A DNA stretch of 9,854 nucleotides, taken from positions 1 to 9,854 of the forward strand of contig JAOUOK010000032.1 of the NCBI GenBank assembly GCA_029880425.1, given 5' to 3'. Under the pieces are notes generated by a model. That model did not search any database. It saw only the letters and a list, made by a program, of their open reading frames with translations, and was not told the DNA's origin. The DNA comes from Gammaproteobacteria bacterium (GTDB lineage Bacteria; Pseudomonadota; Gammaproteobacteria; UBA6429; Thiohalophilaceae). The translations under genes were made by a program, and so were the position numbers. Shown here piece after piece: positions 1-6,835 of the stretch; positions within the stretch are counted from its first letter, which is position 1; each line of letters starts with the position of its first letter.

Positions 1-328
1 CAACCTCTTTATCTTTTAATAATCCACGTTCTTCTAATAGTTCATATAAATGCCATGCAATGGCCTCACCTTCTCGATCCGGATCCGACGCGAGATATAA
101 GGCATCTGCTTTTTTTAATGCCTTGGCGATGGCATCAACATGTTTCTCATTTTTTTCAATTTGTTGAAATTTCATCTTAAAGTCATTAGCAGGATCGACC
201 GCACCTTCTTTCGGTAACAAATCACGTACATGGCCATACGAAGCCAGTACTTCAAAACCTTTACCGAGGTATTTTTTGATTGTCTTGGCCTTAGCCGGTG
301 ACTCTACAATGACGACATTTTTTGCCAT
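1..328 (-). CDS. topA: DNA topoisomerase I, N-terminal part (cut by window edge)
   Basis: This is the 5' end of a type IA topoisomerase gene, which relaxes negative supercoils through a transient 5'-phosphotyrosine break. Only the first 109 codons lie in the window. They cover most of the TOPRIM domain. The protein opens with MAKNVVIVESPAKAKTI, whose Glu9 is the conserved TOPRIM glutamate, and continues with YGHVRDLLPKEGAVDP (residues 31-46). The DPDREGEAIAWH motif follows at 82-93, where Asp82, Asp84 and Glu86 form the metal-binding DxDxE triad. The short spacing between these motifs lacks the insertion I recall in E. coli TopA and resembles the Pseudomonas-type enzyme. The active-site tyrosine and zinc-finger regions would lie beyond the edge. 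The ATG at 326-328 fits the family N-terminus exactly, but I see no good Shine-Dalgarno sequence before it. It lies 78 bases after smg on the same strand, with a terminator between them. Confidence 0.96.
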   Translation of the reverse strand, partial: MAKNVVIVESPAKAKTIKKYLGKGFEVLASYGHVRDLLPKEGAVDPANDFKMKFQQIEKNEKHVDAIAKALKKADALYLASDPDREGEAIAWHLYELLEERGLLKDKEV

Positions 329-339
329 AATTTTTTTAA

Positions 340-378
340 ACCATTACATAAAAGGAAATGCCCGCATAAGGCGGGCAC
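340..378 (-). terminator. Rho-independent terminator after smg
   Basis: On the minus strand a GC-rich hairpin (TGCCCGC, loop CTTAT, GCGGGCA; window positions 359-377, seven perfect pairs) is followed by the T-rich stretch TTTCCTTTT. It begins about 29 bases after the smg stop codon, so it would end the dprA-smg transcript before topA. On the plus strand the hairpin is followed by a weaker T-containing stretch (CTGTTTAATTTAA), so termination is most likely in the minus direction. Confidence 0.8.
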
Positions 379-406
379 TGTTTAATTTAATTGTTAATTA
401 TGAAAC

Positions 407-883
407 TCAATGCAAGATCCCTGGCATTTCTTCGAAGACTAGGTCTTCCATCCAGGCATAGGCTGCTTCACGACCTGGCTGATTAAATAACACCATCAAT
501 ACAACCCATTTAAGTTGCTCAAGATCGATTTCTTCAGATTCCAGAGCCATGATCCGATCAATAACCATTTCACGTGTATTGTGATCAAGTACACCTGTTT
601 GCTCGAGAAACATTAAGAAGCCCCGACTATCTAAATCAAGCTTTTCAACTTCTTCAGCGGTATAAACTCGAATGGATTCTGCATTAAGCGTAAGTTGCTC
701 GGTACCATCCTGCAAACCTGCCAGACCCTCCAGCCAATAAAATGCCTTGCTGATTTCCGCTTTATGGAAACCGGCTTGCTCCAGCTCAGTTCTTAGTGAT
801 TCTTCATCTGTATCAAACTCAATTTCGTCGTTCATGTAGTTCTCAAACAGATACATCAACACTTCGAGTATATTTTCTTTCAT
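407..883 (-). CDS. smg: Smg family protein (DUF494)
   Basis: A 158-residue acidic protein of the Smg/DUF494 family. The length matches the family, with E. coli Smg at about 157 residues. Its molecular function is not established. It starts with MKENILEVLMYLFENYM and is rich in Asp and Glu (for example NDEIEFDTDEESL). The C-terminal part contains LEQTGVLDHNTREMVIDRIMAL and ends PGILH. It is predicted to be mostly helical and cytoplasmic, with no signal peptide or membrane segment. The ATG at 881-883 was chosen because a strong GAGGAAG ribosome-binding site lies just upstream and because longer in-frame starts would run back into dprA. Only 11 bases separate it from the dprA stop codon, so the two genes are almost certainly co-transcribed. 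The dprA-smg-topA arrangement is common in proteobacteria. Confidence 0.93.
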   Translation of the reverse strand: MKENILEVLMYLFENYMNDEIEFDTDEESLRTELEQAGFHKAEISKAFYWLEGLAGLQDGTEQLTLNAESIRVYTAEEVEKLDLDSRGFLMFLEQTGVLDHNTREMVIDRIMALESEEIDLEQLKWVVLMVLFNQPGREAAYAWMEDLVFEEMPGILH

Positions 884-894
884 TTTACTTCCTC

Positions 895-2055
895 TTACCT
901 GCCTTGACAGTAGTAGCCACCAGATAAGGCTGTTACATACCCTTGCAATTCCAATACCAATAGCATGGAGCAAACAGCATCCGCAGTCAATCCACTTCTT
1001 TCAACCACTTTGTCGACAGATGTGGGTTCAAAATCAACACATTTCAATACCTGTTTATATTCTTCGTCCACATTGTGGGTGAAATTATTTTCTTTTTCTT
1101 CTTTTTTATCGACCGATCTTTGACTAATATCAGGAGATTCCCCCAGCATTGCGACAAATCCTTCCAGCTCTTCAATAATATGTTCAGCCGTTTCAACCAG
1201 TTTTGCCCCTTGCCGGATTAAGGCATGGCAGCCTTTGGCCAGCGGGTGATTAATAGAACCGGGAACGGCAAATACTTCCCGATCCTGCTCCAACGCCAGA
1301 CGTGCCGTAATGAGTGAACCACTTTGAAGTGCTGCCTCAACCACCAGCACGCCCATACTCAAGCCACTAATGATCCGGTTTCGACGTGGAAAATTACCAG
1401 GCAGGGGAGGTGTACCTGGTGGGTATTCTGATACTAAAACCCCATTTTCAGCAATTTTATGCGCAACATCGCGATTTTTAGCTGGATATACGCGATCTAA
1501 ACCTGTCCCTGTAACAGCCACGGTAAATCCATGTCCCTCAGAAGCTGCCTGCATGATATCAAGTGCACCCTGGTGAGCAGCAGTATCTATTCCAAGTGCC
1601 ATACCACTGGTTACCGTCATGCCCATGCGTGTTAAATAAGCTGCAAAATCATGCGCAATCTCCTTGCCTGCATGAGTTGGGTTTCGACTCCCGACAATCG
1701 CAAGTTGTGGTAGCTTCAGAATTTCTGCCTGACCAAGTATATATAGAATAGGGGGCGCATCAGGGATGGCTTTTAGCAATGAAGGATAAGCCTCATCCTC
1801 CAGGGTCAGGATGCTGGCATTTTCATTCTGTTCTACCCAGCGTAAATCAACCTCGACCTTTTCCCAGTCTGACGCTGATAGATTTTGAATCAACTTGTCG
1901 GATACACCCGCTTGCCGCCATGCCGCCTGTCCAGCTTCAAAAATTGCCGTTGGGTTATCAAAGTGTTCAAGAAGTGAATGTATACCCACCGGTCCCAGGT
2001 TGGGTACATGAGTAAGCGCTAACCAATTTCGTAAAGAATTTTCTGTATCTGTCAT
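895..2055 (-). CDS. dprA: DNA processing protein DprA (Smf)
   Basis: A 386-residue DprA/Smf protein. The family binds single-stranded DNA entering the cell during natural transformation and loads RecA onto it. Residues 1-65 form a helical N-terminal region. The central Rossmann-like domain (about 80-295) carries GSRNPT (122-127), SGMALGIDTAAH (150-161), TGTGLDRVYPAKN (182-194), FPRRNRIISGLS (222-233) and GSLITARLALEQDREVFAVPG (246-266). A hydrophilic Lys/Glu linker (about 310-328) leads to a C-terminal winged-helix-like domain (330-386). The length fits the family. The start ATG at 2053-2055 is preceded by GAGGACAGG, a plausible ribosome-binding site. It is encoded downstream of the TsaP-like gene on the same strand, but a 336-base repeat-bearing spacer lies between them. 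No convincing promoter was identified in that spacer. Competence in this organism is not shown by dprA alone, because the gene is very widely conserved. Confidence 0.96.
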   Translation of the reverse strand: MTDTENSLRNWLALTHVPNLGPVGIHSLLEHFDNPTAIFEAGQAAWRQAGVSDKLIQNLSASDWEKVEVDLRWVEQNENASILTLEDEAYPSLLKAIPDAPPILYILGQAEILKLPQLAIVGSRNPTHAGKEIAHDFAAYLTRMGMTVTSGMALGIDTAAHQGALDIMQAASEGHGFTVAVTGTGLDRVYPAKNRDVAHKIAENGVLVSEYPPGTPPLPGNFPRRNRIISGLSMGVLVVEAALQSGSLITARLALEQDREVFAVPGSINHPLAKGCHALIRQGAKLVETAEHIIEELEGFVAMLGESPDISQRSVDKKEEKENNFTHNVDEEYKQVLKCVDFEPTSVDKVVERSGLTADAVCSMLLVLELQGYVTALSGGYYCQGR

Positions 2056-2150
2056 TTAACCTGTCCTCACCAAGTCCGTTTGGTATAACAGAGTGTATCA
2101 CTGAATTAGTATTAGAAAATATCGAGAAAAACATATTACAAAAAAATAGA

Positions 2151-2227
2151 GATTCACACGGAAAGTGAGAAGTTAAAGAGCAAGGCATGGATTAATGAAA
2201 AAAAGGAGTGCACATAAAGTGCATGAG
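2151..2227. repeat. Structured intergenic repeat, copy 1 (decayed right arm)
   Basis: This lies in the tsaP-dprA spacer. The 56 bases 2172-2227 match 2286-2341 without gaps at 41 of 56 positions, by my count. Similarity continues upstream (GATT...CACGG at 2151-2161 against 2264-2275) with a one-base indel. The copy holds a 17-base hairpin at 2208-2224: GTGCAC, loop ATAAA, GTGCAT. An AAAAG/CTTTT pairing (2201-2205 with 2229-2233) can extend it. The long outer arms that close copy 2 have no partner here, so this copy looks eroded. The two copies sit head to tail about 114 bases apart. Confidence 0.75.
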
Positions 2228-2263
2228 ACTTTTAAAAATTTATTGGTGTATTTTTATACTAAT

Positions 2264-2390
2264 GATTATTCACGGATAATGTGGGGTTAGAGAACAAGGC
2301 GTGAATGAGTGAAAAAGCGGAATGTATATTTAATACATGAGCATTTTGAGTTCATTCACAACGCAGTAATCTAGCTCCACATTATTTGTG
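2264..2390. repeat. Structured intergenic repeat, copy 2 (long foldback)
   Basis: This is a nearly self-closing element. Positions 2271-2291 pair with 2370-2390 over 21 base pairs, four of them G-T. Inside, GTGAATGA (2301-2308) pairs with TCATTCAC (2352-2359), followed by an AAAA/TTTT segment. At the tip a 17-base hairpin lies at 2322-2338 (ATGTAT, loop ATTTA, ATACAT). It ends one base before the tsaP stop codon at 2392. I recognise the look of a dispersed palindromic intergenic repeat but cannot name the family. Transcriptional terminator activity is possible, but no T-run follows on either side in the usual position. Confidence 0.8.
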
Positions 2391-2391
2391 A

Positions 2392-3597
2392 TTAGGGTTT
2401 CTGGAAACGATCGTTAACATGCATCGCTCGATTCGCTTCCATGATCAACGCATAACTCATTTTCTTATAGGTTTTAAACACCATCATGATGCCAGCACGT
2501 TCATCCGGTAAGTCTACACTACTAAATAGCCAGGCTTTTGAATCATAAACACGCGCGCCTTTTTGCATTACCGCGAGCACATGTCCCGGTGCCAAACCAT
2601 CATCTTCACCGCGGTTCAAAACTACAACCATGTGTTGGCCAATTTGTGATACCCCGTTAAAGACATCCATAATTTGACCTTTCACATCGGTTTCAGGTGA
2701 CCGAGGTGTGAACTGGAACATTTCTTCTCGTTCTTCATAAGGAATTAAGACATCGTTATTCAACACTTCACGTAATGCCCTGGTGACAACTAACGTGGCA
2801 GGTTTACTGCCCTCTTCATCGACCTTCACCAGCCGTGCATCAGCAAGATAGATGGCTTCATAACCCAATGTATCACCCGATTCAGGATCAATATACGGTT
2901 TACCCGGGCGTACTACATTGTAAGCACTGATCGGGTTTTCCAGGTTGCGGGCATAAATCCGGTTACCTGTTCCACTGATTAAATGCTCTTCATAACTCGA
3001 AACAATGTAAGGCGCATCTTCTAACTCATCTTCAGTCACTGAACGTGGACGATCGAGGAAAGGGCGAATTGCAGCCATTGGAATCGTTGAAATTGCTTTA
3101 TGGATACCACTGGTTCGTGCTGTTGGTGATAGCTTCACAACCTTCAGGCCCGGTTTGATTTCTGGAGGCAGTTTCTGAGTGGGTTGACTGCCAGGACGCA
3201 CGCCTGCCTGTCCATCAAGGGTAATATAAGGTTTACCATCAATAATATACATGACGATTACGTCACCAGGGTAAATCAAATGAGGATTTCGAATACCTGG
3301 ATTAATGTGCCAGACAGAAGGCCAACGCCAGGGGTCTTTAAGAAAACGTTTTGAGATATCCCATAAGGTATCACCTTTAACGACAACATAACGTTCAGGG
3401 TAATCATGAGTGACAACTGGAACTTCTTCCTGCACCTCAACTTCCTGCGTTTCCATCGGTTCTTCAGGCTGAGACATCGGCTCTTGTTGAACAGCTGGTT
3501 TAGAAGATCCACAACCACTCAAGCTGATTGAACCAAGGACCATGAGCGCAGGTAAGAGAAAAGACGCGAGTCGCAAGCCGGTCATTTTATTATTCAT
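2392..3597 (-). CDS. tsaP: LysM-domain lipoprotein, TsaP-like (type IV pilus secretin-associated)
   Basis: A 401-residue predicted lipoprotein. The signal peptide (about residues 1-28) ends in the lipobox LSGC with Cys29. The next residue is Gly, not Asp, which is compatible with outer-membrane sorting. A Glu/Pro/Gln-rich linker (33-65) leads to a LysM peptidoglycan-binding domain (about 69-116: YVVVKGDTLWDISKRF, then WPSVWHINPGIRNPHLIYPGD). The C-terminal region (about 305-401) contains GEDDGLAPGHVLAV, LPDERAGIMMVFKTYKKMSY and a final HVNDRFQKP. It resembles the FlgT-like end of TsaP, which anchors type IV pilus secretins to peptidoglycan. The position beside def and dprA matches the Pseudomonas gene PA0020, a TsaP homologue. 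The ATG at 3595-3597 follows AAGGGAAG at good spacing; a GTG 24 bases upstream has no such site. It is longer than the roughly 340 residues I recall for Pseudomonas, mainly through the acidic linker. The family call is firm, the pilus role is inferred. Confidence 0.85.
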   Translation of the reverse strand: MNNKMTGLRLASFLLPALMVLGSISLSGCGSSKPAVQQEPMSQPEEPMETQEVEVQEEVPVVTHDYPERYVVVKGDTLWDISKRFLKDPWRWPSVWHINPGIRNPHLIYPGDVIVMYIIDGKPYITLDGQAGVRPGSQPTQKLPPEIKPGLKVVKLSPTARTSGIHKAISTIPMAAIRPFLDRPRSVTEDELEDAPYIVSSYEEHLISGTGNRIYARNLENPISAYNVVRPGKPYIDPESGDTLGYEAIYLADARLVKVDEEGSKPATLVVTRALREVLNNDVLIPYEEREEMFQFTPRSPETDVKGQIMDVFNGVSQIGQHMVVVLNRGEDDGLAPGHVLAVMQKGARVYDSKAWLFSSVDLPDERAGIMMVFKTYKKMSYALIMEANRAMHVNDRFQKP

Positions 3598-3659
3598 TAT
3601 GCTTCCCTTAAATCGAGGCACTAATTTGAAGTTAAATTGAAGGATTACATATGTATTTA

Positions 3660-3674
3660 GTGCAAAATTGGCAC
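3660..3674. promoter_or_regulatory. 15-base near-palindrome in tsaP upstream region
   Basis: GTGCAAAATTGGCAC reads almost the same on both strands (GTGC and GCAC arms, one mismatched pair in the core). It lies 63-77 bases upstream of the tsaP start within the 280-base divergent spacer, where a promoter for tsaP is expected. It could be an operator half-site pair, but no regulator can be named and such a palindrome can occur by chance in AT-rich DNA. Confidence 0.25.
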
Positions 3675-3792
3675 AAAATCCAGTTATTATTCCCTCTCCT
3701 CAGCACCTTCTTATCTATTAGTATCATGATGTTAGCAGCTTTTCCTATAAAAGTACTAGAGAAAGATGCGATAAAGTTAATAAAATAGTTTC

Positions 3793-3821
3793 TGGTGTAA
3801 GCTCTCATGACAAAATATAAT
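3793..3821 (+). promoter_or_regulatory. Candidate sigma-70 promoter for def
   Basis: A perfect TATAAT hexamer lies at 3816-3821, 56 bases before the def start. The hexamer 17 bases upstream of it (TGGTGT at 3793-3798) matches the TTGACA -35 consensus poorly. There is no extended -10 TG. A promoter for the def operon must lie in this spacer or nearby, because the upstream gene is divergent. This box is the best candidate I see. Confidence 0.35.
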
Positions 3822-3877
3822 GAATTTTACAAATTTGCCCCTATATTAACTACATACCCAATTACTTAGATTAAATC

Positions 3878-4381
3878 ATGGCCATTTTAAATATTTTACA
3901 TTTTCCTGATGAACGCCTGCGTATTAAGGCAAAACCGGTTGCTGAAGTGACAGATAAGCACCGTACCCTTATCGCCGATATGCTTGAAACGATGTATGAC
4001 GCACCTGGAATTGGCCTTGCCGCCACACAAATTAACGTGCATGAACGCGTATTGGTCATTGATATATCTGAAGACAAAAACCAGCCAATTGTGCTTATAA
4101 ACCCCGAAATCCTTGAAAAAGATGGCGATCAGACATTTGATGAAGGATGTTTATCTGTTCCAGGAATTTATGAAACAGTGCATCGAGCAGAAAAAATAAA
4201 AGTAAAATCTCTCGACAAAGAGGGGAAAAGCTTTGAAATGGAAGCTGATGGCTTACTCGCAATTTGTATTCAACATGAAATGGATCATCTTGAGGGCAAG
4301 CTCTTTGTTGATTATTTATCGAATCTGAAAAAACAACGCATCCGTAAAAAATTAGAGAAACAGCAACGTAGCGCCATGTAA
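3878..4381 (+). CDS. def: Peptide deformylase
   Basis: A 167-residue cytoplasmic metalloenzyme that removes the formyl group from the N-terminal formylmethionine of new proteins. All three family motifs are present: GIGLAATQ (44-51), EGCLS (89-93) and HEMDH (133-137). Cys91, His133 and His137 are the expected metal ligands and Glu134 the catalytic base. The N-terminus ([21 protein letters not shown]) and the Lys/Arg-rich C-terminus are typical of the gammaproteobacterial enzyme, and the length is normal. The start codon fits the family, although the bases before it (ACTTAGATTAAATC) contain no clear Shine-Dalgarno sequence. It is probably the first gene of the plus-strand operon. Its usual partner fmt follows after an unusually long spacer of 155 bases. 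Confidence 0.98.
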   Translation: MAILNILHFPDERLRIKAKPVAEVTDKHRTLIADMLETMYDAPGIGLAATQINVHERVLVIDISEDKNQPIVLINPEILEKDGDQTFDEGCLSVPGIYETVHRAEKIKVKSLDKEGKSFEMEADGLLAICIQHEMDHLEGKLFVDYLSNLKKQRIRKKLEKQQRSAM

Positions 4382-4387
4382 GGCCTT

Positions 4388-4408
4388 TTATTATTGCTGT
4401 AATAATAA
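4388..4408. other. AT-only hairpin just after def
   Basis: TTATTATT (4388-4395) and AATAATAA (4401-4408) form an eight-pair stem around the loop GCTGT, seven bases after the def stop codon. The stem has no G-C pair and an A-run, not a T-run, follows on the plus strand. It is therefore unlikely to be an efficient terminator. It may be a transcript-end or stability structure, or chance. Confidence 0.3.
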
Positions 4409-4420
4409 TCAAAAAACTAA

Positions 4421-4494
4421 CCTCTGGGGATACAGGGTACACTGGGAAAAGATTTTAAATCATAACTACCCCGTGAACCCTGTGTTCCCCGTGG
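4421..4494. repeat. 74-base imperfect palindrome between def and fmt
   Basis: The left arm (4426-4446) and right arm (4469-4490) pair as GGGGA/TCCCC, TACAGGGT/ACCCTGTG, CAC/GTG and GGG/CCC, interrupted by one bulged T and two mismatches. CC at 4421-4422 can pair with GG at 4493-4494. The loop is 22 AT-rich bases. The G-rich left arm and C-rich right arm stand out from the AT-rich surroundings. It resembles dispersed intergenic palindromes. A role as attenuator, terminator or RNA-processing site between def and fmt is possible, although only a mixed TCTTTAAAATTTTTC follows the stem. Confidence 0.65.
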
Positions 4495-4536
4495 TCTTTA
4501 AAATTTTTCAAAATAAACCATAACGAAAGCTATTTT

Positions 4537-5502
4537 ATGTCATCACTTCGAATTATTTTTGCCGGTACGCCTGATTTTGCCGCCATTTCACTCATGGCAC
4601 TGATTGAATCTGAGCACGAGGTGGTTGCAGTTTATAGCCAGCCCGATCGTCCTGCCGGAAGAGGGCGTAAATTACGTGCCAGCCCGGTTAAAGAAGTTGC
4701 ACTCAAATATAATATCCCGGTTTATCAACCTGAAAAATTAAAAGATATTGATGCCCAGGAAGAATTGCGATCATTAAATGCCGATGTCATGGTGGTTGCC
4801 GCCTATGGGTTATTGTTACCTCAGGCCGTTCTGGATATTCCGAAATTTGGTTGCTTGAATATCCATGCATCTTTATTGCCACGCTGGCGTGGCGCGGCAC
4901 CCATCCAGCGAGCCATTGCCGCGGGCGATAAAGAGTCAGGTATATCCATTATGCAAATGAATGCTGGCCTTGATACCGGTGATATTTTACAGCTCTCATC
5001 CTGCCCAATTACTGAGCAAGATAATGGCGGTAGTTTGCATGACAAGCTGGCCGAAATTGGCGCATCAGCCATTTTAGAAACACTGAATAATGTCGCTAAT
5101 CATTCTCTTAATCCTGTTGTACAAGATGATGCCCTCGCGACCTATGCGCATAAACTTGATAAAAAAGAAGCCCAGATTAACTGGCAAAATTCTGCAGTAG
5201 AAATTGAACGTCTTGTCCGTGCCTTTAACCCATGGCCGGTTGCCTATACCCGGCATGAAGATAAAACCTTGCGTATATGGCAAGCTAAAGTTATTGAGCT
5301 TAATTCACCGACTAAAACCAATTATAAACCTGGCACTGTTGTTTCATGTGATAAAAAAGGTATTGATGTTATTTGTGGCGAAGGAATATTACGCATACTT
5401 AACTTGCAACCTTCAGGTAGTAAAGCCATGGACGTCGCTGCCTTTATGAACGGGCATGCAAAACAGCTTCCTGTTGGAAGCGTATTTCAAAACCCGGCTT
5501 AA
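4537..5502 (+). CDS. fmt: Methionyl-tRNA formyltransferase
   Basis: A 321-residue enzyme that transfers a formyl group from 10-formyltetrahydrofolate to the amino group of initiator Met-tRNA, the step that def later reverses on the protein. The N-terminal formyltransferase domain starts LRIIFAGTPDFAA (4-16). It carries the loop region QPDRPAGRGRKL (35-46), the catalytic residues Asn108 and His110 in LNIHASLLPRWRGAAPIQ, and Asp146 in MNAGLDTGDI. The C-terminal tRNA-binding OB-like domain (about 205-321) includes RAFNPWPVAYT. The length is close to the 315 residues of the E. coli protein. A weak GAAAG lies nine bases before the ATG. rsmB follows after 31 bases. Confidence 0.98.
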   Translation: MSSLRIIFAGTPDFAAISLMALIESEHEVVAVYSQPDRPAGRGRKLRASPVKEVALKYNIPVYQPEKLKDIDAQEELRSLNADVMVVAAYGLLLPQAVLDIPKFGCLNIHASLLPRWRGAAPIQRAIAAGDKESGISIMQMNAGLDTGDILQLSSCPITEQDNGGSLHDKLAEIGASAILETLNNVANHSLNPVVQDDALATYAHKLDKKEAQINWQNSAVEIERLVRAFNPWPVAYTRHEDKTLRIWQAKVIELNSPTKTNYKPGTVVSCDKKGIDVICGEGILRILNLQPSGSKAMDVAAFMNGHAKQLPVGSVFQNPA

Positions 5503-5533
5503 GCTTATTTAAACAAAATTATGACGATTAATA

Positions 5534-6835
5534 ATGAATAGTCGACTCGCGGTAGTAAAAATCTTATTGCAAGTCACCCGGCATGGCCGCAACCTTCCCG
5601 ACGCTATTGCAAAATATAGTGACAACATTGATCACAGTGAACATGGTCTTATTCAGGCAATGAGTTATGGTGTTATTCGCCTGTACCCACGCTTAGCTTT
5701 TATTGCCAACCAATTGATTAGTAAACCCCTTAAAACAAAGGATCAGGATGTTTTTCTTCTTATCCTAAGCGGACTTTATCAATTAATTGAAATGCGCATT
5801 CCAGATCACGCGGCTGTTTCTGAAACGGTAAAAGTCACCAGGTCATTAAAAAAGCCCTGGGCTAAAAATTTAGTCAACGCGGTATTAAGAAACTATCAAC
5901 GCCAGGCTGATAGTATTAATCAAAAAATGGAAAAGAATGCTGAAGCGTATTATGCCCATCCATACTGGTGGATCAGGTTAATAAAACAAAGCTGGCCGGA
6001 AAATGATTATTGGAAAGAAATACTCAATGCTAATAATCAAAACCCACCCATGACCTTGCGCCTTAATAGTGGGCATATCAGCAGAGAAAAGTACCTCGAA
6101 TTACTACACGAGCATAAAATTAGTGCCTCAATATCAAGACACTCACCGGATGCTATATATTTAAATAAAGCGGTTATGGTGAACCAGCTACCCTTGTTTG
6201 AACAGGGTAAAGTGTCAATACAGGATGAAGCAGCCCAGCTTGCCGCTATCCTGTTAAACCCTCAAAAGGGTGAGCGTATTCTTGATGCCTGTGCCGCCCC
6301 CGGTGGCAAAACGATCCATTTGCTTGAACGTCAACACGAGCTGGATCTGCTGGCTATTGATATTGAAAAAAACCGTTTAAAAAGAGTACAGGAAAACCTT
6401 GATCGTACCCGGCTCAGGGCACAGCTTCTTACTGCAAATGCCTTTGATCCTGGTTCATGGTGGGACAAAAAACCCTTTGATCGCATCTTACTCGACGCAC
6501 CTTGCAGTGCCAGTGGTGTAATACGTCGTCATCCTGATATTAAACTGCTCCGTCATGAAAGTGATATTGCAAAATTAATCCAGGATCAGCAGCAAATTCT
6601 TAATGCGCTCTGGCCTCTGCTGAAGTCTGGAGGTATGCTCTTGTATGCAACATGTTCCGTTCTGCCAGAAGAAAATACACTACAAATACAACACTTTCTT
6701 CAACAACATGCAGATGCCGAACTACAACCCATAATTGCAGACTGGGGACAGCAGCAAATTGCCGGTAGACAGGTATTGCCCGGTGAAGATGGAATGGATG
6801 GTTTCTTTTATGCACTTATTCAAAAGCAAAAATAA
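5534..6835 (+). CDS. rsmB: 16S rRNA (cytosine-967-C5)-methyltransferase
   Basis: A 433-residue RsmB (Sun/Fmu) protein that methylates C967 of 16S rRNA using S-adenosylmethionine. Residues 1-130 form the NusB-like RNA-binding domain (DHAAVSETVK at 91-100, KNLVNAVLRNYQR at 111-123). The methyltransferase domain has SAM motif I DACAAPGGKT (251-260), motif IV DAPCSASGVIRRHPDIK (321-337) with Cys324, and motif VI YATCSVLPEEN (371-381) with the nucleophile Cys374. The C-terminus LPGEDGMDGFFYALIQK is typical, and the length agrees with E. coli (429). No clear ribosome-binding site precedes the ATG. A seven-codon frame (ATG at 5521 to TAG at 5541, stop included) overlaps the start and may or may not be translated. 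The 3' end overlaps the next gene by 26 bases. Confidence 0.98.
   Translation: MNSRLAVVKILLQVTRHGRNLPDAIAKYSDNIDHSEHGLIQAMSYGVIRLYPRLAFIANQLISKPLKTKDQDVFLLILSGLYQLIEMRIPDHAAVSETVKVTRSLKKPWAKNLVNAVLRNYQRQADSINQKMEKNAEAYYAHPYWWIRLIKQSWPENDYWKEILNANNQNPPMTLRLNSGHISREKYLELLHEHKISASISRHSPDAIYLNKAVMVNQLPLFEQGKVSIQDEAAQLAAILLNPQKGERILDACAAPGGKTIHLLERQHELDLLAIDIEKNRLKRVQENLDRTRLRAQLLTANAFDPGSWWDKKPFDRILLDAPCSASGVIRRHPDIKLLRHESDIAKLIQDQQQILNALWPLLKSGGMLLYATCSVLPEENTLQIQHFLQQHADAELQPIIADWGQQQIAGRQVLPGEDGMDGFFYALIQKQK

Noticed and set aside
276..461. Plus-strand 61-codon open frame over topA start, terminator and smg end
   Set aside because: It is antisense to two well-supported genes and translates through the terminator hairpin. 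No ribosome-binding site or family resemblance was seen.
407..973. Longer smg reading frame starting inside dprA
   Set aside because: The extra 30 residues come from dprA coding sequence in another frame. The start at 883 has a strong ribosome-binding site and matches the family N-terminus.
1967..2188. Minus-strand 73-codon open frame crossing the dprA start
   Set aside because: It overlaps dprA codons in another frame, runs through the repeat and shows no recognisable protein features.
2264..2390. Integron attC recombination site
   Set aside because: The element is palindromic and begins near GTTAGAG, but the required RYYYAAC and GTTRRRY core pair in the attC arrangement is absent, and there is no integrase or cassette array.
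2151..2390. CRISPR array
   Set aside because: There are only two imperfect copies, the repeat unit is over 50 bases with internal structure, and no spacers of uniform length or cas genes occur.
2392..3621. GTG start for the LysM lipoprotein eight codons upstream
   Set aside because: No ribosome-binding site precedes it, and the ATG at 3597 has one at good spacing and gives a normal lipoprotein signal peptide.
4095..4442. Minus-strand 115-codon frame opposite def
   Set aside because: It is a shadow of the def coding region on the other strand. def is fully supported by its catalytic motifs.
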